64,000 nt of DNA from Flavobacterium cerinum (GTDB lineage: Bacteria > Bacteroidota > Bacteroidia > Flavobacteriales > Flavobacteriaceae), in contig NZ_SBII01000002.1 in NCBI RefSeq assembly GCF_004028155.1, positions 248,001 to 312,000 on the forward strand, read 5' to 3'. How positions within the stretch are numbered: the first letter of the stretch is position 1; every line of letters begins with the position of its first letter. A program made the translations under genes and the position numbers. Below the pieces are notes generated by a model, which was not told the origin of the DNA, searched no databases, and worked only from the letters and a program-made list of their open reading frames with translations. Of this stretch, positions 43,728 to 53,521 are shown one piece after another.

Positions 43728-45506
43728 ATGGCGTTATCAAAAATCCTTACTTTCCATATAGAAAAAGCTATAGATGCTTTGTTTGGCATAGCTGTAGAAA
43801 AGATAGAATTGCAGGCTACCCGCAAGGAGTTTGAGGGAGATATCACCATGGTTATTTTCCCTCTTTTAAAGGTGGTAAAAAGTAACCCTGTAGAGCTTGG
43901 AAACAAGATAGGGCAGTACCTTGTAGATAATACAGATGAGGTAGTACGTTTTAATGTAGTTTCCGGCTTTCTTAATATTGTAATCTCCGATGAATTTTAT
44001 ATCAGCTTCTTTAACGAAATTAGAGAAGATGAGCAGTTTGCCTTTGGTAAACCTGTAGAAGGCGGTAAAGCGGTAATGGTAGAATATGCATCGCCAAATA
44101 CAAACAAACCATTGCACCTTGGACACGTTCGTAATGTATTGCTGGGATATGCCGTTGCAAACATAGTAGAGGCATCAGGTAAAAAAGTATACAAAACTCA
44201 GGTTATTAACGACAGGGGAATACATATATGTAAGTCGATGATCGCTTACCAAAAATTTGGACATAACGAAACACCCGATAGCGCAGGTCTTAAAGGCGAT
44301 AAGCTGGTAGGGAACTATTATGTTGAATTTGATAAAACTTATAAGGTTGAGATCAGCCAGTTGATGAGCGAAGGAATGACCGAAGAAGAGGCTAAGAAAA
44401 AAGCGCCAATTTTATTGGAAGCTCAGGAGATGCTTCTTAAATGGGAAGCCAACGATGCTGCTGTAAAAGACCTCTGGTCTACAATGAACGGCTGGGTATA
44501 TAAAGGTTTCGATGAAACGTATAAGAATATAGGCGTTAGCTTTGATAAAAATTATTACGAAAGCAATACATACCTGTTAGGTAAAGATGTAGTTGCAGAT
44601 GGACTTGCTAAAGGCATTTTTGAAAAAGACCCGGACGGATCGGTTTGGATCGATTTAACGTCTGATGGACTTGACCGTAAGATTGTACTGCGTTCTGACG
44701 GAACATCGGTTTACATGACACAGGATATCGGCACCGCTATACAGCGTGTTAAAGATTTCCCGGATGTAGGCGGTATGGTATACACTGTAGGTAACGAGCA
44801 GGACTATCACTTTAAAGTATTATTCCTTATCCTTAAAAAATTAGGCTTCGACTGGGCTCAGAATTTATACCACCTGTCTTACGGAATGGTAGATCTTCCG
44901 TCCGGAAAAATGAAAAGCCGTGAAGGTACTGTTGTAGATGCCGATGATTTAATGGCAGAAATGACAGCTACTGCAAAAAGTATCTCTGAAGAATTAGGAA
45001 AGCTGGAAGGCTATTCTGATGAAGAGAAAAGTGCTCTGTATGAAATGATAGGACTTGGTGCTTTAAAATACCAAATGCTAAGGGTAGATCCTAAAAAACG
45101 TATCCTGTTCGATCCTAATGAGTCTATCGACTTTAATGGCGATTCAGGACCATTCATACAAATGTCGTATGTAAGAACAAGAGCGATACTTAGAAAAGCA
45201 GATTTTGATATTACAAAAACTGTAGCTAATGTCGCAATGAATGCAAAAGAAAAAGAGCTTATAAAGCAATTGGAGCTTTATATAACCATAGTGCAAAATG
45301 CAGCAAATCAATACAGCCCGGCTGTAATTGCTAATTATGCATACGATCTGGCTAAAGAATTTAGTTCTTACTACCAAAGTGTTTACATTCTTGGTGAAGA
45401 AGATCTAAATACTAAAGTATTCAGAGTACAGTTATCTAAAAAAGTAGGTGAAACTATAAAATCTGCTTTTGGCCTGTTGGGTATCAACATGCCTGAGCGT
45501 ATGTAA
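43728..45506 (+). CDS. argS: Arginine--tRNA ligase
   Basis: 592 residues. The class I aminoacyl-tRNA synthetase HIGH box is HLGH (130-133) in NTNKPLHLGHVRN, the KMSKS-like site is KMKSREGT, and the C-terminal anticodon-binding DALR domain holds the last 130 residues. It charges tRNA-Arg. It leads a run of four tightly packed genes, the other three concerned with envelope acylation; the gap to the first is 18 bp. Confidence 0.95.
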   Translation: MALSKILTFHIEKAIDALFGIAVEKIELQATRKEFEGDITMVIFPLLKVVKSNPVELGNKIGQYLVDNTDEVVRFNVVSGFLNIVISDEFYISFFNEIREDEQFAFGKPVEGGKAVMVEYASPNTNKPLHLGHVRNVLLGYAVANIVEASGKKVYKTQVINDRGIHICKSMIAYQKFGHNETPDSAGLKGDKLVGNYYVEFDKTYKVEISQLMSEGMTEEEAKKKAPILLEAQEMLLKWEANDAAVKDLWSTMNGWVYKGFDETYKNIGVSFDKNYYESNTYLLGKDVVADGLAKGIFEKDPDGSVWIDLTSDGLDRKIVLRSDGTSVYMTQDIGTAIQRVKDFPDVGGMVYTVGNEQDYHFKVLFLILKKLGFDWAQNLYHLSYGMVDLPSGKMKSREGTVVDADDLMAEMTATAKSISEELGKLEGYSDEEKSALYEMIGLGALKYQMLRVDPKKRILFDPNESIDFNGDSGPFIQMSYVRTRAILRKADFDITKTVANVAMNAKEKELIKQLELYITIVQNAANQYSPAVIANYAYDLAKEFSSYYQSVYILGEEDLNTKVFRVQLSKKVGETIKSAFGLLGINMPERM

Positions 45507-45524
45507 TTTATAACGGCATTTTTT

Positions 45525-46991
45525 GTGAACCAGAACAAACCTTATTACTTTCAGTCGTTTTCCATTATCGTGATATCGATTATATCACTAATGGTTTTCA
45601 AACAGTTTTTACCGCGAAAGATCTTTACAGAAACAGCTCCTGCTACAAAAAATGTAGTGGTAGACAGTTTAATGCTTGAAGCTGTTCAGGCTGATAGTAT
45701 TGCAGATGAAAAAGATACGCTTACCAATACCAGAATTAATTTTGCTGCGGTAAACGGTATAAAATTCCCTGCCGAAAATTTTGACGACTATAAAGGCTAC
45801 CAGCACCTTGTGTTATTTTATGAAAAGCTGTTACAGTTGGAGACTAAGAAACAAGGTAAGGTAAGGATTGCTTATTTTGGCGACTCCATGACCGATGGCG
45901 ATATGATCGTAAAAGAATTCAGGTCAAGCCTTCAGAACCGATTTGGTGGAGAAGGTGTAGGTTTTGTAAACATCACTTCGGAGTCGGCTCCATCAAGAAG
46001 TACCATTACGCACCAGTTCTCTTCCAACTGGAAAACATTATCCTACCTTAATGTAAAATACCCTACTAAACCTTTTGGTGTAAACGGGCATGTATTCTTC
46101 TCTAAAAAAGATACTATAGATCCGGCTTGGGTTAAATACAAAGCAAATAATGTAGCGCATCTTACCATGCTTAATAACCCAACATTATTCTACGGAAGAT
46201 CGGGGAATAAAAAAGGCAGTGTAAATTTTATTATTGGAAAAGATACGCTTCACAAAAAGCTGAATGCAGTAAATGCAGTAAATACACTTAGCATTGGTAA
46301 AGGCGATCTTAAAGCATTCAAAGCACAGTTCATAGCAACAGATTCTATTCCGTTCTATGGTTTTAACTTTGATGACGGCAAAGGGGTACACGTAGATAAC
46401 TTCTCAAACAGGGGGAACTCGGGCTTGCCAATTGCTACATTTAATACAAGTGTAATGCAATCGTTTAACGATAAATTAGGGTATGATCTTGTGATCCTTC
46501 AATATGGTACTAATGTACTTAATTACGGATCACTTAACTATACATGGTACGAAAGAAAGATGGCAAGGGTAGTAGAACATTTAAGGAAATGTTTCCCGGG
46601 TGTAGCGATACTTATTATTTCTACCGCCGATAAATCGACTAAGTATGACCTGGAAATGAAAACCGATTCGGCTGTTGTACCGCTTACCCGTGCTCAGAAG
46701 AAATATGCTGTAGGTGCAAACGCTGCTTATATAAACCTGTACACTTTAATGGGTGGAGACGGATCGATGGTGAAATGGGTTGAAGAAGTTCCTGTAAGAG
46801 CAAATAAAGATTATACACACTTTAATTACCGTGGAGCTCAAAAAATATCCGATCTTATATACACTCAGATCAATAATGGTTATGAAGAGTATAAAAAGTT
46901 AAGAGGTCACAAACCAGTAGAACCTAAAGCTGCCGAAGTAAAAAAACAGGATTCTCTAATCCAAAAAACAGACACCACACATGCTGAATAA
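45525..46991 (+). CDS. Membrane-anchored SGNH/GDSL hydrolase-like protein
   Basis: 488 residues, GTG start. One N-terminal transmembrane helix (about 11-29) anchors the protein with the rest in the periplasm. SGNH blocks are visible: GDSM (119-122; nucleophile Ser121), QYGTN (block III, glycine and asparagine) and the Asp-x-x-His of block V in KDYTHFNYRG. Such domains act as esterases or O-acetyltransferases next to MBOAT proteins. The region GKVRIAYFGDS...RFGGEG is closely like the next gene's GKINIVHIGDS...RFGNAG, so the two are paralogues. It is overlapped by the next gene for 11 bp. Confidence 0.85.
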   Translation: MNQNKPYYFQSFSIIVISIISLMVFKQFLPRKIFTETAPATKNVVVDSLMLEAVQADSIADEKDTLTNTRINFAAVNGIKFPAENFDDYKGYQHLVLFYEKLLQLETKKQGKVRIAYFGDSMTDGDMIVKEFRSSLQNRFGGEGVGFVNITSESAPSRSTITHQFSSNWKTLSYLNVKYPTKPFGVNGHVFFSKKDTIDPAWVKYKANNVAHLTMLNNPTLFYGRSGNKKGSVNFIIGKDTLHKKLNAVNAVNTLSIGKGDLKAFKAQFIATDSIPFYGFNFDDGKGVHVDNFSNRGNSGLPIATFNTSVMQSFNDKLGYDLVILQYGTNVLNYGSLNYTWYERKMARVVEHLRKCFPGVAILIISTADKSTKYDLEMKTDSAVVPLTRAQKKYAVGANAAYINLYTLMGGDGSMVKWVEEVPVRANKDYTHFNYRGAQKISDLIYTQINNGYEEYKKLRGHKPVEPKAAEVKKQDSLIQKTDTTHAE

Positions 46992-48411
46992 GCTGCTGAT
47001 ACTTTTTTGTATGTTGCTGGGACTTACCGCTTCTGCACAAACCGACACTACCGAGGTAATGATCGATTCGGTTTTTGTAGATATGGTAGGTATTGACACT
47101 ACACAAATTGTTGTTGGTAACAATATAATTACGAATACTATTGCCTTAAAGCCACTTTTCGAAAAAATGTATAAGCTGGAGCAAAGCAAGCAGGGTAAGA
47201 TCAATATTGTTCACATTGGCGATTCTCATATTCAGGCAGACCTGATGACGGGGCTTATCCGTAAAAAACTGCAGGAACGTTTTGGTAATGCCGGCTGCGG
47301 ATTTACATTTCCACACAGCTTAGCCAGAACAAACGGTAGTTATTCGGTGCGTTTCAATTCAAATGCAACATGGCAGAGCCGTAAGAATATCTCGACTATA
47401 GAAGAAGGTATGAATGCAGGGCTTAGCGGTATCGCACTAAAAACAAGAGAGAGCTTTGTTGTAGAGCTTAATGTTAGGGATAGTGCTTATCGATTTAATA
47501 CGATAAAGATCATTACGCCTAAAAACCGCCAAAGCTTCGATCTGGCTACCAGTTCAAAAACAATAGTATTAGAATCTACGCGTCCTAAAAAGATAACCCA
47601 CAAAATTAAAAATGGCGAGGTGCTTGGTAGTATTGCTAATAAGTATGATGTTTCTATTGCTCAGATCAAGAAAGCAAACGGATTAAAATCGGATAATATC
47701 AGGGCGGGTAAAACACTTAAGATCCCAACATCTCAAATGGAGAAAAAAGAAATTAAGCGATCAGAATTTATTCCGCTTAATTTATCGTCAGATGCATTAT
47801 CACATTATTATTACAGTAAAGATCCTTTATCAAAAATATACCTGTTACCTAATAAAGGAGAGAAAGAATATACCCTTAGCGGTCTTGTGTTAGAAAAAGA
47901 CGATGCAGGTATTTTATACCACAGTATTGGCGTTAATGGTGCAAAAGCATCAGATTATAATAAGTACCCGTTGTTTTTTGAACAGCTTCCGGCCTTAAAA
48001 CCTGATCTCGTCGTTATTTCATTAGGAACAAACGAATCTTTTGATAAAATGCCGGTTGTAAATTATATGGTGCAACTCAACACAATGATTGATAATGTAA
48101 GGGCTAAAAATCCTGATGTTACTATACTGGTAATGACACCGCCGCCATCATTATTCAAAAGAAAATACCCAAATACCTTTGTCGCGGGTTATGCAAAAGA
48201 TATCCTTATGCAGGAAGCAGTCAGGAACTATTCCACATGGGATCTTTTCTCAGAAATGGGAGGACTTTTCAGCGTAAACCACAATGCGGCCTCAGGACTA
48301 ATGGCTGGCGATAAAGTACATTACTCAAAACCCGGATACGAAAAACAAGGAATGCTTTTTTCTGAAGCTTTTCTGAACGCTTACGATAATTTTAAAACTA
48401 ACAGGGACTAA
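46981..48411 (+). CDS. Secreted SGNH/GDSL hydrolase-like protein with internal LysM domain
   Basis: 476 residues with signal peptide (about 1-19). SGNH block I is IGDSH (Ser82), block III is SLGTNES (about 348-353) and block V is DKVHYSKPGY near the C-terminus. Between blocks I and III sits a LysM repeat (about 205-248: THKIKNGEVLGSIANKYDVS, then IKKANGLKSDNIRAGKTLKI), a peptidoglycan-binding module. The combination implies an acyl-transfer or esterase activity held at the cell wall. The stop overlaps the MBOAT start by one base (TAATG). Confidence 0.87.
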   Translation: MLNKLLILFCMLLGLTASAQTDTTEVMIDSVFVDMVGIDTTQIVVGNNIITNTIALKPLFEKMYKLEQSKQGKINIVHIGDSHIQADLMTGLIRKKLQERFGNAGCGFTFPHSLARTNGSYSVRFNSNATWQSRKNISTIEEGMNAGLSGIALKTRESFVVELNVRDSAYRFNTIKIITPKNRQSFDLATSSKTIVLESTRPKKITHKIKNGEVLGSIANKYDVSIAQIKKANGLKSDNIRAGKTLKIPTSQMEKKEIKRSEFIPLNLSSDALSHYYYSKDPLSKIYLLPNKGEKEYTLSGLVLEKDDAGILYHSIGVNGAKASDYNKYPLFFEQLPALKPDLVVISLGTNESFDKMPVVNYMVQLNTMIDNVRAKNPDVTILVMTPPPSLFKRKYPNTFVAGYAKDILMQEAVRNYSTWDLFSEMGGLFSVNHNAASGLMAGDKVHYSKPGYEKQGMLFSEAFLNAYDNFKTNRD

Positions 48412-50078
48412 TGCAGTTTACAGATATAGTGCCGCAGGTAACATGGCAGGATGTAGTAGGATGGTTTACTTATAATCCTAAAGAGCCCTTATTGTTTAAC
48501 ACAGGCTTGTTTTTAGGCTTGTTTGTAGTGTTTTATGGTATTTATATAACTACAAGGAAAACCTTCCATCTACGAATAGTATATGTAATATGCTTTTCGT
48601 TATTTTTCTATTACAAATCCAGTGGTATATACTTTTTACTGCTGCTCATGTCATCGGTAGTAGATTATACCCTGAGTTATTTCCTATATAGGGAAACCCG
48701 CGACCTGCAGCGAAAGATCTACCTGTGGTTTAGTGTTATCGTTAACCTTACATTTCTTGGTTATTTTAAATACACCAACTTTATTTTATCTACTTATAAC
48801 GACCTTGTTGGCGGACATTTGTCTTTTATAAATGTACTTCTTCCGGTAGGTATCTCATTCTATACTTTTCAGTCGATCAGTTACATTATCGAGATTTATC
48901 GTAAAGAAATTACGCCTGCAAAAAATTATGTAGACTACCTTTTCTTTGTATCGTTCTTTCCGCAATTAGTAGCAGGACCTATCGTTAGGGCAAAAGATTT
49001 CATTCCACAAATCTATGCTAAGCTTAACATTACTAAAGAAGATGTTAACTATGCGCTTTTCCTTATCATAGGCGGACTTATAAAGAAAACAGTAATTTCC
49101 GATTATATCTCGATAAACTTTGTAGACAGGATCTTCGATTCGCCCAACAGCTATACGGCTTTCGAAAACCTTATGGCTGCCTATGGATATACCATACAGA
49201 TCTATTGCGATTTCTCAGGATACAGTGATATGGCTATAGGTGTAGCATTATTATTAGGTTTTAAACTGCCTACCAACTTCCGTACACCATATAAGTCAAC
49301 TTCTATTACAGAGTTTTGGAGAAGATGGCACATATCGCTTTCTTCCTGGTTGAAAGACTTTTTATACATCTCTGTAGGAGGTAACCGCCATGGTTCTTTT
49401 GCAGGGTTTTTATTCCCGGCTTTATTCTTTATCGGATTGATCGTTTGGGGTGCTACTTACGGACCTGAGAGCAACATACCATTAATATTGGGTATAAGCT
49501 CGTTAACGATATTCACACTTACCTTTGTTCTGTCTAAAGATAAAGACAAGACCATGTATACCAATGTTAACCTTATGACAACAATGTTATTAGGAGGATT
49601 ATGGCATGGAGCAAGCGTTCGTTTTATCATTTGGGGAGCATTGCACGGTATGGCATTGGCAGTACACAGATTGTTCTCAGAATTTTTTCCTACCAAGAAA
49701 GAAGCTAAGAAAACGGTATGGAGTGGTGTTTGGACATTCATATCCGTACTGCTTACATTCCACTTTGTGGCTTTCTGCTGGTTGTTTTTTAGGGCTAAAG
49801 ATTTTACTACGGCACTCGATGTTATCAATAATATAAGTACAGTAACTTTTGACTTAGAACAATGGAAAACCATTGTAATGGGGTACAAAAATGTATTTAT
49901 GCTTATGGTTATCGGGTATGTGTGGCATTTCCTGCCGGATGGCTTCTCTGTAATGCTTAAAAAAGCTTTCGACAGGACACCATTAGTAATAAAAGGTATT
50001 CTTTTAGGATTGGTATATTGGTTGGTATATGCAGCAGCATCTGCAGGGCCGCAGCCATTTATTTACTTCCAGTTTTAA
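48411..50078 (+). CDS. MBOAT family O-acyltransferase (AlgI/PatA/DltB type)
   Basis: 555-residue polytopic membrane protein with about ten helices. The MBOAT signature is clear: EFWRRWHISLSSWLKDFLYI (His307), LLGGLWHGAS (His399) and WGALHGM (His412). Relatives AlgI, PatA and DltB pass acyl groups from the cytoplasm across the membrane to an SGNH partner that puts them on alginate, peptidoglycan or teichoic acid. Here the partners would be the two upstream SGNH proteins. It ends at a terminator at 50125. The acceptor polymer is not shown by the sequence. Confidence 0.9.
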   Translation: MQFTDIVPQVTWQDVVGWFTYNPKEPLLFNTGLFLGLFVVFYGIYITTRKTFHLRIVYVICFSLFFYYKSSGIYFLLLLMSSVVDYTLSYFLYRETRDLQRKIYLWFSVIVNLTFLGYFKYTNFILSTYNDLVGGHLSFINVLLPVGISFYTFQSISYIIEIYRKEITPAKNYVDYLFFVSFFPQLVAGPIVRAKDFIPQIYAKLNITKEDVNYALFLIIGGLIKKTVISDYISINFVDRIFDSPNSYTAFENLMAAYGYTIQIYCDFSGYSDMAIGVALLLGFKLPTNFRTPYKSTSITEFWRRWHISLSSWLKDFLYISVGGNRHGSFAGFLFPALFFIGLIVWGATYGPESNIPLILGISSLTIFTLTFVLSKDKDKTMYTNVNLMTTMLLGGLWHGASVRFIIWGALHGMALAVHRLFSEFFPTKKEAKKTVWSGVWTFISVLLTFHFVAFCWLFFRAKDFTTALDVINNISTVTFDLEQWKTIVMGYKNVFMLMVIGYVWHFLPDGFSVMLKKAFDRTPLVIKGILLGLVYWLVYAAASAGPQPFIYFQF

Positions 50079-50124
50079 TCCTGGTCAAGATTCGAATAAT
50101 AAATTACATAAGTACTGATGAAAG

Positions 50125-50153
50125 AAAAAGGCCTGATTTAATCAGGCCTTTTT
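50125..50153. terminator. Bidirectional terminator after the MBOAT gene
   Basis: Perfect 13-bp inverted repeat (AAAAAGGCCTGAT and its complement) with loop TTA; T runs on both strands. It lies between the convergent MBOAT and metalloprotease genes. Confidence 0.85.
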
Positions 50154-50169
50154 TAATTAAAGTTGGTAA

Positions 50170-53100
50170 TTAGTCTTTAATTATTTTTACTGTATCAATG
50201 ATATTACCATCACTTACAACTTTCATAAAATATATTCCCTGTTGTAATCCGGATATATCTATTGTAGTAGTATTTACATTGTCATATTTACTGTAAAATA
50301 CATCTTTACCCAGTACATCAAATAAATAGATCTCCTTGATTTTTGTACCTAAGAGATTTAGTTCACCTTCCGTAGGATTTGGATATACAGTTAATTTTTG
50401 TAAAGGATCTTCCATAGCAATCCTGTCTGAGCTTGGACGCGCAGGAATACATGGTGCTATCTTAGCTAAAAACAATGAGCCGTTTTTAATTACCGTGCTT
50501 GTTTTCATGACAATTGAATTTGCTGCAATTAATGAGATATCTTTTCCTGAAGCAACCTGGTAATTGTTTTGCGTTACTATGTTGTTAGAAACTTTATAGG
50601 TCTCTGTAGTTGCGGCTTCAGGAATATCAAATACAATATTTGGGGCACATTGGTCTCCTATACAATATTCAGTAATTACCTGTTCAATTATATTAATACA
50701 CCCCGTAACATCAGTAACTGTAAGTCGTACAGTTCCCGGGAGCGATGTCCAGTTAATGATCACATCCGGTTGAGTACTAAGAGTCGTCATTGATCCTGAT
50801 CCACTAACGATAGACCATTTTACGGTTTGCCCTTGTGATATTTGAGTAGAATGATACGTTTGTTTTGCATTGCTTACACAAGCAGTAGTTGATCCTGAAA
50901 TAATAGGTGCAATACTTCCCACTATTATTGTCGTATTTATAGTTCCGTTTAGGGTAACAATATAAGTTCCCGGTTCGGAGAAAGTATGCGTAGGATTTGC
51001 CAGAGTTGATGTGTTTGACCCCGATGCAGGATCACCAAAACTCCAGTTAAATGTCTGGTCGCAAACGTTTGCTGTAAAACGGTAAGTCAAACAGCTTTCT
51101 ATATAATAAGCAATAGTATTATTGTATGCAGTGCTTGGTTTAGCATTTATTAGATTTGGCAAACAAAACACCAACGAATTTTGAACTACAGGTCCATTCT
51201 TGGTAACTAAGCAATTATTGGCGCCATCTGTAATTATTTCGTTTGGCCTGTGTATCACTCCCAATCTTTTTAAGTTTGTTGAACTTGTTATATAAATTTT
51301 ATTATCAGGGCCCATCTGCATTTCTCCATGACTTGCAACATAATCAGGTAATTGCTGCATTGTTGCAACAGGGTTAGCAACCTGTAAATCATATTGAAAA
51401 CCTGAAATGAATGAGCCAAGATATAATACTTTTGAATTTGGACTAAAACAAGTACCATATATACCAGCTTGGTCAAGGTTTATTCTATTAGAAACAACAC
51501 CTGTTTTTTTGTTAAAATTCATTAAATGAGTCCCATATCCAAATGCAGCATATACAATTTTATTGCCATCAGGGGATGATTTAATAAGAACCCATGGTGT
51601 CTGTAAATCAGTAGGAAGATCTAGCTGGCTAACATATTTTAATTCGTTTGCGGTTAGTTCATAAACAATTATGGAATAGCCTGTGTTTTTTTTTCCCGAC
51701 GTGATAATCCAATAGCCATTACATGATGCAATAGCTGTTATGCTTTCACAGCTTATTAAAGCTCCGTTATTGCCTGTAAGAAATCCTTGACCGACAGGTG
51801 GTATTATAGCCTTATTTACCGTTGTGGTCATTGTTGCAGTAGTACCTGTTACATTTACTATACTATACGTAGATCCATTTAATCCGCTCTCGGCATCCTG
51901 AGTGAAAATATAATATTGAGAAGTACTGCCGGGTTTAGGAACGATTAATACCCCACCATGAGAACTCACATGCCCCATTAAAGGGTTTGCTGTATTTATT
52001 TGTACATGCGCATTGTTCCATACTTTTACACCACTGGTGTAAAACAACAATTGACCTGAACTATTACTTTGTACAGCGGATGCTTCGCCGAAAGAATTAC
52101 CATTAAGATTGGCACTATCATTATAAACAGGTATTCCTGTATTAAAGGTAAGCCCATTTGTTGATCCAAAATACCAATTATCATCCGTACTCTGGATAGG
52201 CGAGCAAACATTCACATATATAAAATTTGTTTGAACTACAGTTTGGGTTCCGTCGGTGATAGTTAAAGTAACATTATATGGAGAACTTGCTGCAGTAGTA
52301 TAAATGTGGCTCGGATTCGCTAAAGTTGAAAAGTTATTTGCTCCTGATGCCGGATCGCCAAAATTCCAACTATAGGTAACTCCGGTAGTCATCAATGGAC
52401 TAAATGTTACAGTAGTCCCAGAGCAAGGCGAAAAATTAGTAGCATCAAAAGTTGCAGATAAAAGATTGTTAGATCCACAGACACCTGTAAATATTAGATT
52501 ATCAGTAGATACCAGGTTAGAACGGTATAAATTAATTGCAGAATACATTCGTTCATTTTGTCCTGTAGTAAAATGGTTAATACAATTATCGCCTCCATAA
52601 GCCATAAAATTGGTTGTGTCGTCTGGCAGATCATTGATCTCATTGCAGCTATTGTAGCCAGGCGAGCAACCATAATATTCTATAGCTGGAGGCGTATCAC
52701 AAACCCTGTCTCCTTTTGTTTCACAATTACCGGTTGTAGTCTCTGCACATCCTTCATAAAAAGTATGGTGTAAATTTAAATAATGGCCTACTTCATGTGC
52801 TAATGTTTTTCCTTGGTTATAATCTGGAGGACAGTTTGTACAGGTGTTTATATCACCAAATACATTTGCTTTTATTACAATGCCATCAAACACAATGGAT
52901 TGTCCAGGGAACATAGAATACCCACCTATATTTGTAGCAACTCCGTTTTCAACAATATCTTTTACTACCCATATCCTTAAAAATTTTTGCGGTGATAATC
53001 CCCATGCTGTAGCAACAAGCTGCGCCTGCTCTGTAGCGACATCATGGGTTGAAAGGCTGGCATTTGTGATATGTATAATTCCAGGGGTGATCTGAGTACC

Positions 53101-53496
53101 TCCAGAAAGTGTCGGAATTGGATCAACGCCATTTTTGGTAGCAATACAAAACTGAATGCCGGAATTTTGAAAATAGTTATTAAGAGCGTCTATTTGGCTA
53201 TTTATTCGTATATCCGTAAGATTTTCCACTGCGCCTACTCCGGTATTTATTACATATATTACGACTGGTATAATTATAGGTTTTGTAATAGATTTCTGTA
53301 GGAGATGCTTCTTTTTATATGTTATGATCTCATCATCCTGATGATCCATTTGTCCTTTAAATCCAGGATTTTTTTCTATTGCCTTTTGCAGCAATTCGTC
53401 GGCAAAACATCGTGGTTTTGTTTCTTTTTTCTGGCTGTAACAGGTTAGTCCTGCTGCCAGAAAAAACAGTAAAAAAATACGTTTTATGCTTTTCAT
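50170..53496 (-). CDS. T9SS-exported M43 (pappalysin-like) metalloprotease
   Basis: 1108 residues. Signal peptide (about 1-21), M43 domain (about 75-330) with zinc motif HEVGHYLNLHH (234-244; Asn replaces the usual Gly at position 241) and Met-turn TTNFMAYG (Met298). Then a PKD domain (about 350-430), a beta-propeller-like section (about 440-800, DDNWYFGSTNGLTFNT start), a second PKD (about 805-860), an Ig-like stretch and a T9SS type A C-terminal sorting domain (VYPNPTEGELNL, about 1035-1108). Secreted or surface-attached. The YadA-head-like gene lies 25 bp upstream on the same strand. Confidence 0.9.
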   Translation of the reverse strand: MKSIKRIFLLFFLAAGLTCYSQKKETKPRCFADELLQKAIEKNPGFKGQMDHQDDEIITYKKKHLLQKSITKPIIIPVVIYVINTGVGAVENLTDIRINSQIDALNNYFQNSGIQFCIATKNGVDPIPTLSGGTQITPGIIHITNASLSTHDVATEQAQLVATAWGLSPQKFLRIWVVKDIVENGVATNIGGYSMFPGQSIVFDGIVIKANVFGDINTCTNCPPDYNQGKTLAHEVGHYLNLHHTFYEGCAETTTGNCETKGDRVCDTPPAIEYYGCSPGYNSCNEINDLPDDTTNFMAYGGDNCINHFTTGQNERMYSAINLYRSNLVSTDNLIFTGVCGSNNLLSATFDATNFSPCSGTTVTFSPLMTTGVTYSWNFGDPASGANNFSTLANPSHIYTTAASSPYNVTLTITDGTQTVVQTNFIYVNVCSPIQSTDDNWYFGSTNGLTFNTGIPVYNDSANLNGNSFGEASAVQSNSSGQLLFYTSGVKVWNNAHVQINTANPLMGHVSSHGGVLIVPKPGSTSQYYIFTQDAESGLNGSTYSIVNVTGTTATMTTTVNKAIIPPVGQGFLTGNNGALISCESITAIASCNGYWIITSGKKNTGYSIIVYELTANELKYVSQLDLPTDLQTPWVLIKSSPDGNKIVYAAFGYGTHLMNFNKKTGVVSNRINLDQAGIYGTCFSPNSKVLYLGSFISGFQYDLQVANPVATMQQLPDYVASHGEMQMGPDNKIYITSSTNLKRLGVIHRPNEIITDGANNCLVTKNGPVVQNSLVFCLPNLINAKPSTAYNNTIAYYIESCLTYRFTANVCDQTFNWSFGDPASGSNTSTLANPTHTFSEPGTYIVTLNGTINTTIIVGSIAPIISGSTTACVSNAKQTYHSTQISQGQTVKWSIVSGSGSMTTLSTQPDVIINWTSLPGTVRLTVTDVTGCINIIEQVITEYCIGDQCAPNIVFDIPEAATTETYKVSNNIVTQNNYQVASGKDISLIAANSIVMKTSTVIKNGSLFLAKIAPCIPARPSSDRIAMEDPLQKLTVYPNPTEGELNLLGTKIKEIYLFDVLGKDVFYSKYDNVNTTTIDISGLQQGIYFMKVVSDGNIIDTVKIIKD

Positions 53497-53521
53497 ATAT
53501 AAATATTTTAAATACTGTTTG

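Noticed and set aside
45525..48411. Broken single SGNH fusion gene split by frameshift
   Set aside because: Each frame has its own signal or anchor, GDS motif and block V; the 11-bp overlap is ordinary coupling.
49457..49888. 143-residue open frame antisense to the MBOAT gene
   Set aside because: Opposite to conserved MBOAT helices; composition is what the complement of a membrane gene gives.
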